A stretch of 46,541 nt of DNA from Clostridia bacterium. GTDB taxonomy: Bacteria > Bacillota > Clostridia > Oscillospirales > CAG-272. Made by a program: the position numbers and the translations under genes. Shown one piece after another: positions 8,684-17,315 of this stretch. The number at the start of each line of letters is the position of its first letter. Position 1 is the first letter of the stretch. Below the pieces are notes generated by a model. The model saw only the letters and a list, made by a program, of their open reading frames with translations. It ran no database searches and had not been told where the DNA came from. Where the stretch lies: NCBI GenBank assembly GCA_017464565.1, contig JAFTZH010000016.1:1-46541 (forward strand), read 5' to 3'.

Positions 8684-10636
8684 TCAGGAGTCGGAAATAT
8701 ATCTTTTGGCTTGCGCGGAGAATAGTTCGAAGTATCTTCCTTTCTTTTCCATAAGCTCCTTATGGTCGCCCTCCTCAAGTATTTTTCCGTATTCGAGGAC
8801 GATTATTTTTGAGGCGACCGTGGCGCTTGAGAGTCTGTGAGATACGAATATCGTGGTTTTGTCACGGCGCAGACGGTCAAACTGATTGAATATCTCCTGC
8901 TCTGCCATAGGGTCGAGCGAGGCGGTAGGCTCGTCAAGGATAAGAACGTCGGACTTGCTGTAAAACGCTCTCGCTATCGAAAGCTTCTGCCACTGACCGA
9001 TAGACAGTTCAACGCCGTCAGCTTCAAAATATTTCATAAGAGGAGTATCGTATCCGTGCGGGAGTTTCGAGATATATTCGTCTGCGTTGGCTTGCTCGGC
9101 AGAGCTTCGTATATGCTCGTCGTCCGCGGGAGCGTTTACGTCTCCGAACATAATATTTTCGGAGACCGACGCGGCGTATTTTCCGAAATCCTGAAATATT
9201 ATTCCGAACATTTTATATAGCTCCTCGACGTTATATTCGCGCAGATCGTGTCCGTCAAGCAGAATATATCCCTCGGTGGGGTCGTAAAGACGGGTAAGGA
9301 GCTTCAGAAGCGTGGTTTTTCCCGCTCCGTTAAGTCCGACGAGCACCAGCGTCTCCCCAGGGCGTATCGTAAAGCTTACGTTGTCGAGAACCTTTGCGCT
9401 GCAGCCCGGGTACGAGAAGCTAACGCCGACGAACTCTATCGTATGCGGCTTTCCGTAATTTACCGGCAGAGGAGGCTCGGCAGAGGGAACTATGGTTGGC
9501 TTTTCGTCCATAAAGGATATCAGGTTATCTATAAAGAGCGTACCCTCGTAGACGGTAGCCGAGATGCCTATAAGCGCGGCGACGGTTGAGGCTATCGAGG
9601 TTAAAGAGCCTGTATAGAGCGAATAATCGCCTATCTGTATCTCCCCGTTGAACACCTTTATGGCTATGGCGGCGAAGAATACGCAGTTTATCACCGACGA
9701 GATAAGCGTAGTTATTATATGCCATAGGTTTTCTCTTACTATCAGCCGGCGTATGCCCGAATAATATTTCGCGAATACGTCGTCGTATCTTTTTACGAAT
9801 TCGTCGGAGAGACCGAACATACGAATTTCCTTGACCATATCCTTGTTTACGACGAGCGATGAATAGTAATTCATCTGTCTGCGGTCCTTGGAGCGCTTTC
9901 TCATATAGTTGAAGTTCTTTTTCTTGTACGAGAAATTTATTATTGCCGAGGGAACCGATATGAGAAGCATAACTATTGCCGTCCACCACATACCCGGCGC
10001 CGTAGCGAGAATAACGATATAGCTTATAAGGGTGATTGCGTGGCTTATGGTAGAGAAGGTGGAGGAGAGCACGTTTATAGGTCTTGAACCCGCCTCTCTA
10101 TTGGCGTTTTCGAGCTTTTCGTAAAATTCGGGGAGGTCGAATGAGGCGAGATCAACCTCTTTCGCCTTTTGCATTATCTGAACTCTTACGTACCTTACGA
10201 CCTTCTCTCCCGCTATCCTCGTTACCGCCGAATTGAGTCTTGAGGTGAGATTGTTGATTATCCTGTAAATAAAATAGAATACGAGCAGGAACATAACCAT
10301 AGAACCCCAGAAAACCGCGGTGAAGGCGGCTCCGCTGACCTCGGAGGCGACGCGCCCCGATATGACGTTCTGAAGCTCGTTGAGTATCTCCTTTGAGAGA
10401 AGCGAGCCGATTATCGGCAATATTCCTTCAAAAGCGGAGATTATAACGAGGGATATGAGTATCCACTTGCCCGTTTTCCACACCATTTTGAATATGTAGA
10501 AGAGGCGTGAGAAGAAGCCGCCGATAAGCTCCTTGAAAAAGCGCGGAAGGTCGGACAGCGAGCTTGGCGGAGCAACTCTGCTTTCTATATTTTTTTTATC
10601 GAGCGGAGGAGGGCCTCCAACGAATCCGGGTCCCAT
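8684..10636 (-). CDS. ABC exporter, fused permease and ATPase
   Basis: A 650-aa half-transporter of the type I exporter (MsbA/LmrA-like) class. An N-terminal Gly/Pro-rich segment is followed by a membrane domain with about six helices (residues ~55-350) and a nucleotide-binding domain. That domain has Walker A GLNGAGKTT near residue 435, Q-loop IIFQDFGKYA, the signature LSIGQWQKLSIARA (QWQ replaces the usual GQ/GGQ-Q pattern), Walker B VLILDEPTASLD and a switch histidine in FVSHRLSS. The single gene would work as a homodimer. Substrate (lipid, peptide or drug) cannot be assigned. It lies one base after the HIT gene stop, on the same transcript. It has no good ribosome binding site of its own, so translational coupling is likely. 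Confidence 0.92.
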   Translation of the reverse strand: MGPGFVGGPPPLDKKNIESRVAPPSSLSDLPRFFKELIGGFFSRLFYIFKMVWKTGKWILISLVIISAFEGILPIIGSLLSKEILNELQNVISGRVASEVSGAAFTAVFWGSMVMFLLVFYFIYRIINNLTSRLNSAVTRIAGEKVVRYVRVQIMQKAKEVDLASFDLPEFYEKLENANREAGSRPINVLSSTFSTISHAITLISYIVILATAPGMWWTAIVMLLISVPSAIINFSYKKKNFNYMRKRSKDRRQMNYYSSLVVNKDMVKEIRMFGLSDEFVKRYDDVFAKYYSGIRRLIVRENLWHIITTLISSVINCVFFAAIAIKVFNGEIQIGDYSLYTGSLTSIASTVAALIGISATVYEGTLFIDNLISFMDEKPTIVPSAEPPLPVNYGKPHTIEFVGVSFSYPGCSAKVLDNVSFTIRPGETLVLVGLNGAGKTTLLKLLTRLYDPTEGYILLDGHDLREYNVEELYKMFGIIFQDFGKYAASVSENIMFGDVNAPADDEHIRSSAEQANADEYISKLPHGYDTPLMKYFEADGVELSIGQWQKLSIARAFYSKSDVLILDEPTASLDPMAEQEIFNQFDRLRRDKTTIFVSHRLSSATVASKIIVLEYGKILEEGDHKELMEKKGRYFELFSAQAKRYISDS

Positions 10637-10637
10637 A

Positions 10638-10976
10638 TCAGCCCATATTTTCGGGCAGCTTTCGTCCGCCCATTATATGAAAATGAAGATGCTTTACGCT
10701 CTGGCAGGCGTCGTCTCCGCAGTTGGAGATAATTCTGTATCCGTTCGTAAGTCCCGCGTCGCGGGCTATTTTCGGGATAGCCTCGAATATTTTAGCCACG
10801 CACGCGCTGTTTTCCGCGCATATTCCGTCGGCAGAGGCAATATGCTCCTTGGGGATTACGAGAATATGTACGGGAGATTGCGGATTTATATCGTGAAAAG
10901 CGTAACAGTTTTCGTCCTCGTAGGCTTTCCTTGACGGAATATCTCCGTTTATTATTTTGCAGAAAATGCAGTCCAT
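10638..10976 (-). CDS. HIT-family nucleotide hydrolase (HinT-like)
   Basis: A 112-aa purine-nucleoside phosphoramidase-type HIT protein. The histidine triad His96-Leu-His98-Phe-His100 is intact in KHLHFHIMGG. The N-terminal Cys3-x2-Cys6 pair with His45 is the usual zinc-binding set of this branch. Length is typical of HinT. The ATG at 10976 follows a GAGGAGA site. It is the first gene of a two-gene unit with the ABC exporter, driven by the promoter at 11018-11046. Such proteins hydrolyse AMP-lysine or AMP-NH2 in vitro, and the cellular role is unclear in most bacteria. Confidence 0.95.
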   Translation of the reverse strand: MDCIFCKIINGDIPSRKAYEDENCYAFHDINPQSPVHILVIPKEHIASADGICAENSACVAKIFEAIPKIARDAGLTNGYRIISNCGDDACQSVKHLHFHIMGGRKLPENMG

Positions 10977-10977
10977 A

Positions 10978-11006
10978 TTGAAATCTCCTCGTTTTTATGA
11001 TAAAAT
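10978..11006 (+). promoter_or_regulatory. Promoter of the FkbM-type gene
   Basis: TTGAAA (10978-10983), 17 nt, TAAAAT (11001-11006) with an extended TG one base before it. It lies within the leader of the divergent HIT gene and faces the HIT promoter. Confidence 0.65.
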
Positions 11007-11017
11007 ATATATAAATA

Positions 11018-11046
11018 ATTCTATCATATATAAAAATAAAAGTCAA
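11018..11046 (-). promoter_or_regulatory. Promoter of the HIT-ABC operon
   Basis: On the minus strand: TTGACT (11046-11041), 17 nt, TAGAAT (11023-11018), preceded by an extended TG. Transcription runs leftward across the FkbM promoter. Confidence 0.7.
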
Positions 11047-11054
11047 GGTGAACT

Positions 11055-12125
11055 ATGAATTTAAATATTGATAAGGATATGTGGCAGTATCTCGCGTCGA
11101 GCGGTAAAAAGATAATTATGTACGGAATGGGTAACGGCGCCGACAAGATACTCCGCGTATGCGGGCGGAAGGGAATAGAGGTCTGCGATTTTTTTGCCAG
11201 CGACGGTTTCGTGAGAGGACATTCTTTTCACGGAAAGAGAGTGCTGTCTTATTCGGAGGTCAAGGAAAAATACGGCTGTGATAATATTATAATACTGCTG
11301 TCGTTTGCCTCCTCTTTGCCCGACGTTATAGATAATATACTGCGTATCGCTTCGGAGTGCGAGATGTACGCTCCCGACGTTCCCGTGTTCGGAGATACGC
11401 TTTTCGATATGGATTTTTATAACGCGCACGCGGACGAGCTTGACGAGGTATACTCTATGCTTGCCGACGCGGAATCAAAGGATATTTTTGAGAGTGTGAT
11501 ACGCTATAAGCTGACGGGGAATATAAGCTGTCTTGAGGGCGCGGTTAGTGATAAGCGTGAGGTTTATTCGGAGATTTTGCGCGCGGAGGATATAAAGATT
11601 TGCGCCGACCTCGGCGCTTATAACGGAGATACGGTGCGGGAGCTTGCCGAATACGCTCCGTCGCTTTCCGCGGCTTACGCGGTCGAGCCGGACGCGAGAA
11701 ATTTCAGAAAGCTTTCGGCGTATGCGGAGGGCGAGAGCAGATTTGAGGTAAGAGCGGTAAACGCGGCGGCGTGGAGCGAGGACGTTCTTCTTGAATTTGA
11801 TGCGGGAGGAAACAGAAATTCAAGCGTCTCGGGAAACGGAAAGTCGATAAGTGTACGAGGATTGACGCTTGACCGACTTCTCGGCACAGACTCGGTTGAC
11901 TATATCAAATACGACGTTGAAGGCTCGGAGAGGGAGGCTTTGCTCGGTTCTGCCGGAGTCATTGCCGGGTGTTCTCCCAAGCTGCTCGTCTCGATTTATC
12001 ACAGGAGTGAGGATGTCTTTATCCTGCCGAAGCTGATAAAGACGCTCAATCCGAATTACAGGCTTTATCTCCGCAGATACAGATATATTCCCGCGTGGGA
12101 TCTCAACCTTATCTGCCTTCCTTGA
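11055..12125 (+). CDS. FkbM-family SAM-dependent methyltransferase
   Basis: A 356-aa protein with an N-terminal ~150-residue domain that starts like a nucleotide-binding fold (KKIIMYGMGNGADKIL) and a C-terminal FkbM-type methyltransferase. The SAM-binding glycine loop is in CADLGAYNGDTVRE (about residue 180) and the FkbM hallmark VDYIKYDVEGSEREAL lies near residue 280. Such proteins O-methylate sugars or other small molecules, often next to surface polysaccharide genes. The N-terminal domain resembles those found in surface-sugar modification enzymes, but I cannot name its function. An AAGGTGA site precedes the ATG. It is alone on its transcript, followed by the rbfA promoter. Confidence 0.85.
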   Translation: MNLNIDKDMWQYLASSGKKIIMYGMGNGADKILRVCGRKGIEVCDFFASDGFVRGHSFHGKRVLSYSEVKEKYGCDNIIILLSFASSLPDVIDNILRIASECEMYAPDVPVFGDTLFDMDFYNAHADELDEVYSMLADAESKDIFESVIRYKLTGNISCLEGAVSDKREVYSEILRAEDIKICADLGAYNGDTVRELAEYAPSLSAAYAVEPDARNFRKLSAYAEGESRFEVRAVNAAAWSEDVLLEFDAGGNRNSSVSGNGKSISVRGLTLDRLLGTDSVDYIKYDVEGSEREALLGSAGVIAGCSPKLLVSIYHRSEDVFILPKLIKTLNPNYRLYLRRYRYIPAWDLNLICLP

Positions 12126-12142
12126 TAAAAGATGAAGAGATA

Positions 12143-12171
12143 TTGATTTTGACGCGGATATGTGATATACT
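12143..12171 (+). promoter_or_regulatory. Promoter of rbfA-nrnA
   Basis: TTGATT (12143-12148), 17 nt, TATACT (12166-12171) with an extended TGA before it. The leader holds two overlapping palindromes: a GCGC-TTCG-GCGC tetraloop hairpin (12195-12206) and TTCGGCGCCGAA (12199-12210), directly before the AAAGGA site. Confidence 0.65.
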
Positions 12172-12218
12172 AATTATAATAATTATGAAAGACAGCGCTT
12201 CGGCGCCGAAAGGATATT

Positions 12219-12599
12219 ATGGCTAATTACAGACGTGGAAGAATAAACGATGAAATGCAGAAGGAGCTGGCGCAGATACTCAGAGAGGTAAAGGACCCGA
12301 GGGTAAGTTCGGCGTTTATCAGCGTAACGGGTACCGACGTAGCTCCCGATCTTAAATTTGCGAAGGTTTATTATTCGGTACTCACGGGAGATAAAAAAGA
12401 GATAGCGAAGGGGCTTAAATCCTCGGCGGGATTTATCAGAGGTCAGCTTGCCCGCAGAATGAACCTAAGAATGACGCCCGAGCTTTCTTTTTACGAGGAT
12501 AATTCGATAGCTTACGGAGCGCACATCTCAAAAATACTGTCGGGTATCGAGATATCGGAGGACGACGGTGAGGACGGGACCCCCGACGGCGAGGAATAA
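12219..12599 (+). CDS. rbfA: Ribosome-binding factor A
   Basis: A 126-aa 30S maturation factor that binds helix 1 of 16S rRNA and assists late assembly. The KH-like core is recognisable from RRGRINDEMQKELAQIL through VKDPRVSSAFISVTGTDVAPDLKFAKVYYSVL to the C-terminal ISKIL, followed by an acidic tail. The size is normal. It sits 11 nt before nrnA, a pair conserved in the nusA-infB-rbfA region of Bacillota, but nusA and infB are not upstream here. It has its own promoter. A UUCG-capped hairpin next to the ribosome binding site could limit translation, for example in the cold, though that is only a guess. Confidence 0.95.
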   Translation: MANYRRGRINDEMQKELAQILREVKDPRVSSAFISVTGTDVAPDLKFAKVYYSVLTGDKKEIAKGLKSSAGFIRGQLARRMNLRMTPELSFYEDNSIAYGAHISKILSGIEISEDDGEDGTPDGEE

Positions 12600-12610
12600 G
12601 GAGAAAAAAT

Positions 12611-13609
12611 ATGTTTATGCAGTTTAAGGAGCTTTCCTTCGAGGAGCTTTGCGAGAAGCTTTGTCAAAATAAAAAGACCTTGATAATTTTTCACTCAAGA
12701 CCCGATGCCGACGCGGTAGGCTCGGCGTTCGCTTTGCGCGAGCTTCTTGAGGCTATGGGTATGCAGGCTATCTGCGCGTGCTCAGACGAGGTTCCGAAAA
12801 GGCTTGAATTTATGATAGAGGACGTGCAGGGAAGCGTGCTTCTCGATATGGATATGCTCGGAGACCACGAAAGAGTGATAAGCGTCGATTCCGCGTCCCC
12901 TCAGCAGCTCGGACCGCTGTTCGAGAGGCTTCACAGGGATATAGACGTTATGATAGACCATCACGGCTCGGGTACGGTATACGCAGATAATTACGTAAGA
13001 CCCGAAGCGTCCGCTACGGCAGAGATAATTTTTGATATCGCTAAATGGCTCGTCGCAAACGAAAAGATACCGTATATAAGCGACAGAGTTTACGGATGTA
13101 TATACACCGCCATAAGCTCTGATACGGGGTGCTTTAAGTATTCAAACGTAACGCCCGAGACGCACAGATACGCAGCTGAGCTCGTTGAGGCGGGTGTGGA
13201 TACCGCGGATATAAATCACAGGCTTTTTGATTCTAAAACGAAGAAACAGATACTTGCCGAGGGTGAGGCGGCAAGGCGTTTGTCGGTATATGGCGGCGGT
13301 AAGATAGCGTCGGTGCTGTTCCCGTACTCGTCAAAATTTTCGCTCGGACTTTCAGACGAAAATCTTGAAACTATCATAGATATTCCGAGGTCGCTCGAAG
13401 GAGTGGAGGTAGCTATTTCGGTTAGACAGCCCGAGGATAAGAAATTTTTCAGGGTTTCTATGCGTTCAAACGGGGATTTTGACGTGTCAGCCGTTTGTCA
13501 AAGATTCGGCGGAGGCGGTCATAAGAAGGCCGCGGGTTGTTCGCTTGAAGCTGACGGTATAGAGCAGGCGGAAAAGAAGATTTTGTCGGTAATAAACGAG
13601 TTGTATTGA
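12611..13609 (+). CDS. nrnA: DHH/DHHA1 phosphoesterase, NrnA-like
   Basis: A 332-aa bifunctional oligoribonuclease/pAp phosphatase-type protein that degrades nano-RNA and clears pAp or pApA. The DHH domain shows His28 and Asp32-Ala-Asp34 in HSRPDADAVGS, the signature Asp116-His117-His118, and the metal-binding SDTGCFKY. The C-terminal DHHA1 domain ends in FGGGGHKKAAG, the substrate-binding glycine motif. Length matches NrnA (about 310-330). AAGGAG precedes the ATG at 12611. A second Met two codons later is also possible. It is co-transcribed with rbfA. It could equally act on c-di-AMP breakdown products, as some relatives do. Confidence 0.92.
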   Translation: MFMQFKELSFEELCEKLCQNKKTLIIFHSRPDADAVGSAFALRELLEAMGMQAICACSDEVPKRLEFMIEDVQGSVLLDMDMLGDHERVISVDSASPQQLGPLFERLHRDIDVMIDHHGSGTVYADNYVRPEASATAEIIFDIAKWLVANEKIPYISDRVYGCIYTAISSDTGCFKYSNVTPETHRYAAELVEAGVDTADINHRLFDSKTKKQILAEGEAARRLSVYGGGKIASVLFPYSSKFSLGLSDENLETIIDIPRSLEGVEVAISVRQPEDKKFFRVSMRSNGDFDVSAVCQRFGGGGHKKAAGCSLEADGIEQAEKKILSVINELY

Positions 13610-13640
13610 CTTTTATTTACGCTTCGGGGGTGAGTGCGCC

Positions 13641-15071
13641 GTGCGAGCGAAACATATTTTGAATACCGAATACGACGGAAGCAAGGCTTGGCATAACTTG
13701 GCCTTGCTTTTCGTCGTGGTTCTGTGCCTTATATTATGCGCTCCCGTTCTGCGAAACGCGGAAGAGAATATCGAATATCCTCTTGACAGCGTAAGAAACG
13801 CCATACCCTACGTTCAGCAGTTCGACGCCTTTATGAAGGGGCAGGCAGAGCTTGACGTAACTCCCGACGCTCGTCTCGCGGAGCTTGAAAATCCGTACTC
13901 GCCCGAGGAACGCGAGGAAATACCGTTTTTATGGGACAGAGCGTATTATAACGGTCAATATTACTCTTATTTCGGTATTGCTCCGATACTTACCGTGTAT
14001 TTTCCGTATTACGTTTTCACAGGAGCGCTGCCGAGCGCGGTTACGGTATGCTTTATTCTTGCCGCATTTTCGGTCGTATTCACGGCTCTCGCCTTCAGAG
14101 AGGTAATATTGAGATTTTGTCCGCACGCAAAGCTGTATATGGTGCTTGCGGCGCTCTTCGCCGTTATTTTCGGCGGAGGGCTTTACGCAGGACTCAGTTG
14201 GTCGGATAATTATTATATCGCCGTATTGTCAGCTATACAAAACTCAATGGCGTTTATCTTTTTTGCTATGAGAGGAATGAGAACCGAGAGCTTATCAAAG
14301 CGGTGTGTTCTTTTTGCAGTATCGGCGGTCTGTCTTACGCTTACGGTGTGGTCGAGACCTACCGCGGCGCTTATGTGTCTTGCGCTCGCGCCTCTCATAT
14401 TGGATTTTTTTATAAAGGCGTTTAAAGAAAATATCCGTTCCGCGCTCGCTTCCGCTGTTTCATTTCTCGGCGTTTTGACCGTAGGGGCGGGGCTTGTTAT
14501 GTATTTTAACGCGGTGAGATTTTCATCTCCGCTTGATTTTGGCGCGGCGTATCAGCTTACGGTGAGCGATATTTCGGAAAATAAGATAAGCTTTTCACTT
14601 TTCGGAGAGGCGATGACGGCGTATTTTTTACAGCTTCCGTCAATTATGGAGCGTTTTCCGTTCGTTACACGCAGTTATCTGAAATTCGACGCGGCGGGAA
14701 GGTATATTTATACCGCATCCTCGGTCGGAGCCTTTAGCTTCGGTTTACCTGCGGCGAGCCTATTGGCTCCTTTCGCGGCGCGTATAAAGGAGGACAAGGC
14801 GAGATTTTTGACTTTTGTTTCGGTTATCGTTTTATCGGTGCTGTTGGCTTTTTCTGATTTTTGCCTCGGAGGTGTGAATTTAAGATATCTGCTTGACTTC
14901 CTTCCGATTCTTACTTTGTTTTCGGCTTCGGGGCTTTTGATACTGCACGGCAGAACCAAGGGGGCCACACGCGCGGTCGTTACGGCAGCGGCTTTTCTGC
15001 TTTTCTGTATGGCGTCTCTGATGGTCTTGGGTATTATAATCGGCAACGGTAAGGATTTTTTGTTTGGGTAG
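13641..15071 (+). CDS. Polytopic membrane protein, glycosyltransferase-like
   Basis: A 476-aa integral membrane protein with about ten to eleven hydrophobic helices. After the first helix comes an extracytoplasmic loop with many charged residues (about 37-100), ending in RAYYNGQYYSYFGIAPIL, a motif I associate with a family of uncharacterised membrane proteins from gut Clostridia that resemble GT-C glycosyltransferases. A charged loop after helix 1 is where GT-C enzymes place catalytic acids, but no residue can be assigned with confidence. The start is a GTG at 13641 after a GGGGGTGAG site. It lies 31 nt after nrnA and ends just before repeat copy A. Function is not established. Confidence 0.7.
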   Translation: MRAKHILNTEYDGSKAWHNLALLFVVVLCLILCAPVLRNAEENIEYPLDSVRNAIPYVQQFDAFMKGQAELDVTPDARLAELENPYSPEEREEIPFLWDRAYYNGQYYSYFGIAPILTVYFPYYVFTGALPSAVTVCFILAAFSVVFTALAFREVILRFCPHAKLYMVLAALFAVIFGGGLYAGLSWSDNYYIAVLSAIQNSMAFIFFAMRGMRTESLSKRCVLFAVSAVCLTLTVWSRPTAALMCLALAPLILDFFIKAFKENIRSALASAVSFLGVLTVGAGLVMYFNAVRFSSPLDFGAAYQLTVSDISENKISFSLFGEAMTAYFLQLPSIMERFPFVTRSYLKFDAAGRYIYTASSVGAFSFGLPAASLLAPFAARIKEDKARFLTFVSVIVLSVLLAFSDFCLGGVNLRYLLDFLPILTLFSASGLLILHGRTKGATRAVVTAAAFLLFCMASLMVLGIIIGNGKDFLFG

Positions 15072-15099
15072 TGATATTTAGATATATTTAGATATATAT

Positions 15100-15264
15100 G
15101 GGGGAGGGACTTTTTGCAAAAAGTCCCTCCCCCAAACCCCCACCCAAAAAACTTTAAACGTTTGGGTATGGCATTAAATTTTTCTTTCGCTCTCCGTAGA
15201 AAGTAAGGCAAAAATTCAAAATTAAGTCCAAACCGTTTAAAAGTTTTTAAAAGTTCCTCCCCTT
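15100..15264. repeat. Nested palindromic repeat, copy A
   Basis: The left end is a perfect 34-nt palindrome (15100-15133: G5-A-G3-ACTTTTTG and its complement). Then come C-runs, CTTTAAACGTTTGGGTATGG (15152-15171), an AT-rich spacer, CTCCGTAGAAAG in the centre, then the inverted CCAAACCGTTTAAAAG arm and a degenerate right end (GTTCCTCCCC). The right hairpin has lost its left arm. The element fills most of the gap between the membrane protein and the GT4 gene. Bases 15265-15341 add only AT-rich DNA and the ribosome binding site. Confidence 0.88.
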
Positions 15265-15341
15265 AATATTTATAATAATATTTATAAACTCTCCGAATAC
15301 GAGCAATAATCATATTGTAAAGAATAAAGGAGGGGGCTTAA

Positions 15342-16502
15342 ATGAAGGTTATCGAGGCTATCAGCGATATGAATATCGGAGGGGCGGGGAGGCTTCTTCT
15401 CACAAGGCTTGCCAATTCAAGCTCCGAGGGAACGGACACCGTAGTGCTTCTCCCAAAAGGAAGTATGCTTAAAAGCAAATTTTCGGATATTGGTGTATCG
15501 ACGCGCAGCTTTGAGGGCTGTTCAGACCGCTCGTTTGACGTCGGGGCTATCGGCGGTATCGCTCGGATAATAAAGGAGGAAAAACCCGATATCGTAAATT
15601 CACACGGGTGTATGAGCGCTCGGATAGCCGCTTTTTTGTGCCGTGTTCCCGTAAGAATACACACGAGACACTGCGCCTATCCCGTACCTCTGTGGCAGAG
15701 GATATTTCCCGTAAAACAGATAATCGGAGGACTAAACGCGGCGCTTTCACACCGAACGATAGCGGTAGCCTGCGCCGCGAGAAGAAATCTCTTGGATATG
15801 GGGATGTCGGACGACAGAATAACGGTCATAATCAACGGAGTTGATCGGTTGAGAAAATACGGCGAGGCTGAAAGAAGGGAAGCGCGCAGACGGCTCGGAC
15901 TTGAGCATTCATTCGTCGTCGGCATATGCGCCAGAGTAGAGAAGTGCAAGGACCACGAGAGCTTTTTGCGCGCGGCGAGGATATTGTCTCTTGAAGATGA
16001 GAAATACAGATTCGTTATCGTCGGGGACGGTAGTATGCTCGGAGAAATGAAAGCGCTTGCATCGGCTCTCGGAATAGAGGATAAGGTAATATTTACGGGT
16101 TTTACAGACGACGTTGAGGAATATTTCAACGTTTTCGATATTAACGTAAATTGTTCGGTAGGTACCGAAACCTCATCTCTCGCGCTTTCCGAGGGAATGA
16201 GCATCGGGCTTCCGTCGGTCGCAAGCTCGTACGGGGGAAACACCTATATGGTCAGGCACGGCGAGAACGGCTTTATATATTCGCAGAGAGACTTTACCGA
16301 GCTTGCTGATATGATAAGGCGAATCGCAAGTTCACCGTCTCTTTACGAGCATATGTCCGATAAGGCTTACGAGAGGTATTCGGAGGAGCTTAATTCCGAA
16401 AAAATGACGCGTGAGACCGAGGCGCTATACAAAGAGCTGTATCGTGAATATACGCTCCGCGCTAAAGCGCGATTGAGCGGGAACGAAGGCTCAGCACCTT
16501 GA
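15342..16502 (+). CDS. GT4-family glycosyltransferase
   Basis: A 386-aa cytosolic or membrane-associated glycosyltransferase with GT-B fold. The N-terminal acceptor domain opens with the usual glycine loop (MKVIEAISDMNIGGAGR) and includes DIVNSHGCMSARIA. The C-terminal donor domain holds GICARVEKCKDHESFLRAA, VIVGDGSMLGEMKALA, VIFTGFTDDVEEYF and the EX7E-type region around SLALSEGMSIGLPSVASSYGG. These are GT4 hallmarks, and such enzymes extend surface polysaccharides or make glycolipids with a nucleotide-sugar donor. A GGAGG site precedes the ATG. The gene is separated from its upstream neighbour by repeat copy A. Its 3' end overlaps the convergent mecA by 12 nt. Sugar and acceptor unknown. 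Confidence 0.93.
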   Translation: MKVIEAISDMNIGGAGRLLLTRLANSSSEGTDTVVLLPKGSMLKSKFSDIGVSTRSFEGCSDRSFDVGAIGGIARIIKEEKPDIVNSHGCMSARIAAFLCRVPVRIHTRHCAYPVPLWQRIFPVKQIIGGLNAALSHRTIAVACAARRNLLDMGMSDDRITVIINGVDRLRKYGEAERREARRRLGLEHSFVVGICARVEKCKDHESFLRAARILSLEDEKYRFVIVGDGSMLGEMKALASALGIEDKVIFTGFTDDVEEYFNVFDINVNCSVGTETSSLALSEGMSIGLPSVASSYGGNTYMVRHGENGFIYSQRDFTELADMIRRIASSPSLYEHMSDKAYERYSEELNSEKMTRETEALYKELYREYTLRAKARLSGNEGSAP

Positions 16503-17132
16503 TAATAGCTTTACGGTATCCTTCGGGCAGAGCTTTTTTCCGTGCTCGCAGAGGTAGTATCTTATCGCCTCGTAATTTTCCACGCTTCCGAACTCTCCTA
16601 TAAAAGAAAATTTATCAAAAGGGGTGTAGCCCGTGGTATCTACGCCCGACAGTATCAGATAGTAGGCGCCGTTGTCGCCTATGTAAGCCGAGCAGTCGTC
16701 GCCGTATTCTGTGCGGTAAAGCTGTCTGCATACGGCTATTACGTCCTCAAGGCGCTCAAAGCAAAAGGCTGAAAAATGCTTTTTGCTTTTTTTAATGCTT
16801 TTGGTAGGACTTTTAAGAGTTATTTTTTCGGATATCAACGGCGAGCTCCTTTCCTGATTGCAGCAGATCTCGTCAGAGTGAGAGAGGTCTCCTATCTTCG
16901 TTACGAACATTTCGCAGCCGCCGTGGCGCGAGGGATAAAGCTGTACCAGCACCCTTTGACCGTCGGTATCAAAGCCCGCCGTGTGCTTCGCGCGGCTGAG
17001 TATATCCCAAAACATTCTTTTCGTGTCGGTGTTTGAATAGTCAAGCTCGTCAGCGTCTATCTCAAAATCCCTGAGGTCTTCTTCGGTAAGCATAACCTTT
17101 ATTTTGTTTTCGCTTATAACTATAAATTCCAT
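16491..17132 (-). CDS. mecA: ClpCP adaptor protein MecA
   Basis: A 213-aa MecA/YpbH-type adaptor that delivers substrates to ClpC and helps its assembly. The N-terminal substrate-binding domain is plain (MEFIVISENKIKVMLTEEDLRD, then MFWDILSRAKHTAGF). A Lys/Ser-rich linker follows (about residues 105-125), then the C-terminal ClpC-binding domain with FCFERLEDVIAVCRQL and the terminal aromatic-rich segment. I start at 17132 because GGAGGAGAG sits immediately upstream and the family begins with this Met. An in-frame codon 18 nt earlier lacks support. It has its own promoter and shares a divergent control region with the helicase gene. Confidence 0.93.
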   Translation of the reverse strand: MEFIVISENKIKVMLTEEDLRDFEIDADELDYSNTDTKRMFWDILSRAKHTAGFDTDGQRVLVQLYPSRHGGCEMFVTKIGDLSHSDEICCNQERSSPLISEKITLKSPTKSIKKSKKHFSAFCFERLEDVIAVCRQLYRTEYGDDCSAYIGDNGAYYLILSGVDTTGYTPFDKFSFIGEFGSVENYEAIRYYLCEHGKKLCPKDTVKLLSRC

Positions 17133-17173
17133 CTCTCCTCCGTATATCAAATGGCAGAATAGTTCTTATTATA

Positions 17174-17202
17174 ATTATAATCACCGAGCGCCGAAAATGT
17201 AA
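17174..17202 (-). promoter_or_regulatory. Promoter of mecA
   Basis: On the minus strand: TTACAT (17202-17197), 17 nt, TATAAT (17179-17174). Confidence 0.72.
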
Positions 17203-17245
17203 CCCCTAAATTTATGGTAAATGTGTGAGCATATTGGTAAAGATA

Positions 17246-17275
17246 TTGACGAGAGGTACTTAAAAATGTTATAAT
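17246..17275 (+). promoter_or_regulatory. Promoter of the nuclease-helicase gene
   Basis: TTGACG (17246-17251), 18 nt, TATAAT (17270-17275). The predicted start is at about 17282. That leaves only ~13 nt before the ATG at 17295, one argument for translation starting at 17316 instead. Confidence 0.75.
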
Positions 17276-17315
17276 TGTCGTAAAGGAAAAAATTATGGCT
17301 CGGGAGGACGGGAAA

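Noticed and set aside
17295..17315. ATG at 17295 as start of the nuclease-helicase
   Set aside because: Usable, but it lies about 13 nt after the predicted transcription start. The ATG at 17316 has a GGAGG at better spacing. Kept as an alternative only.
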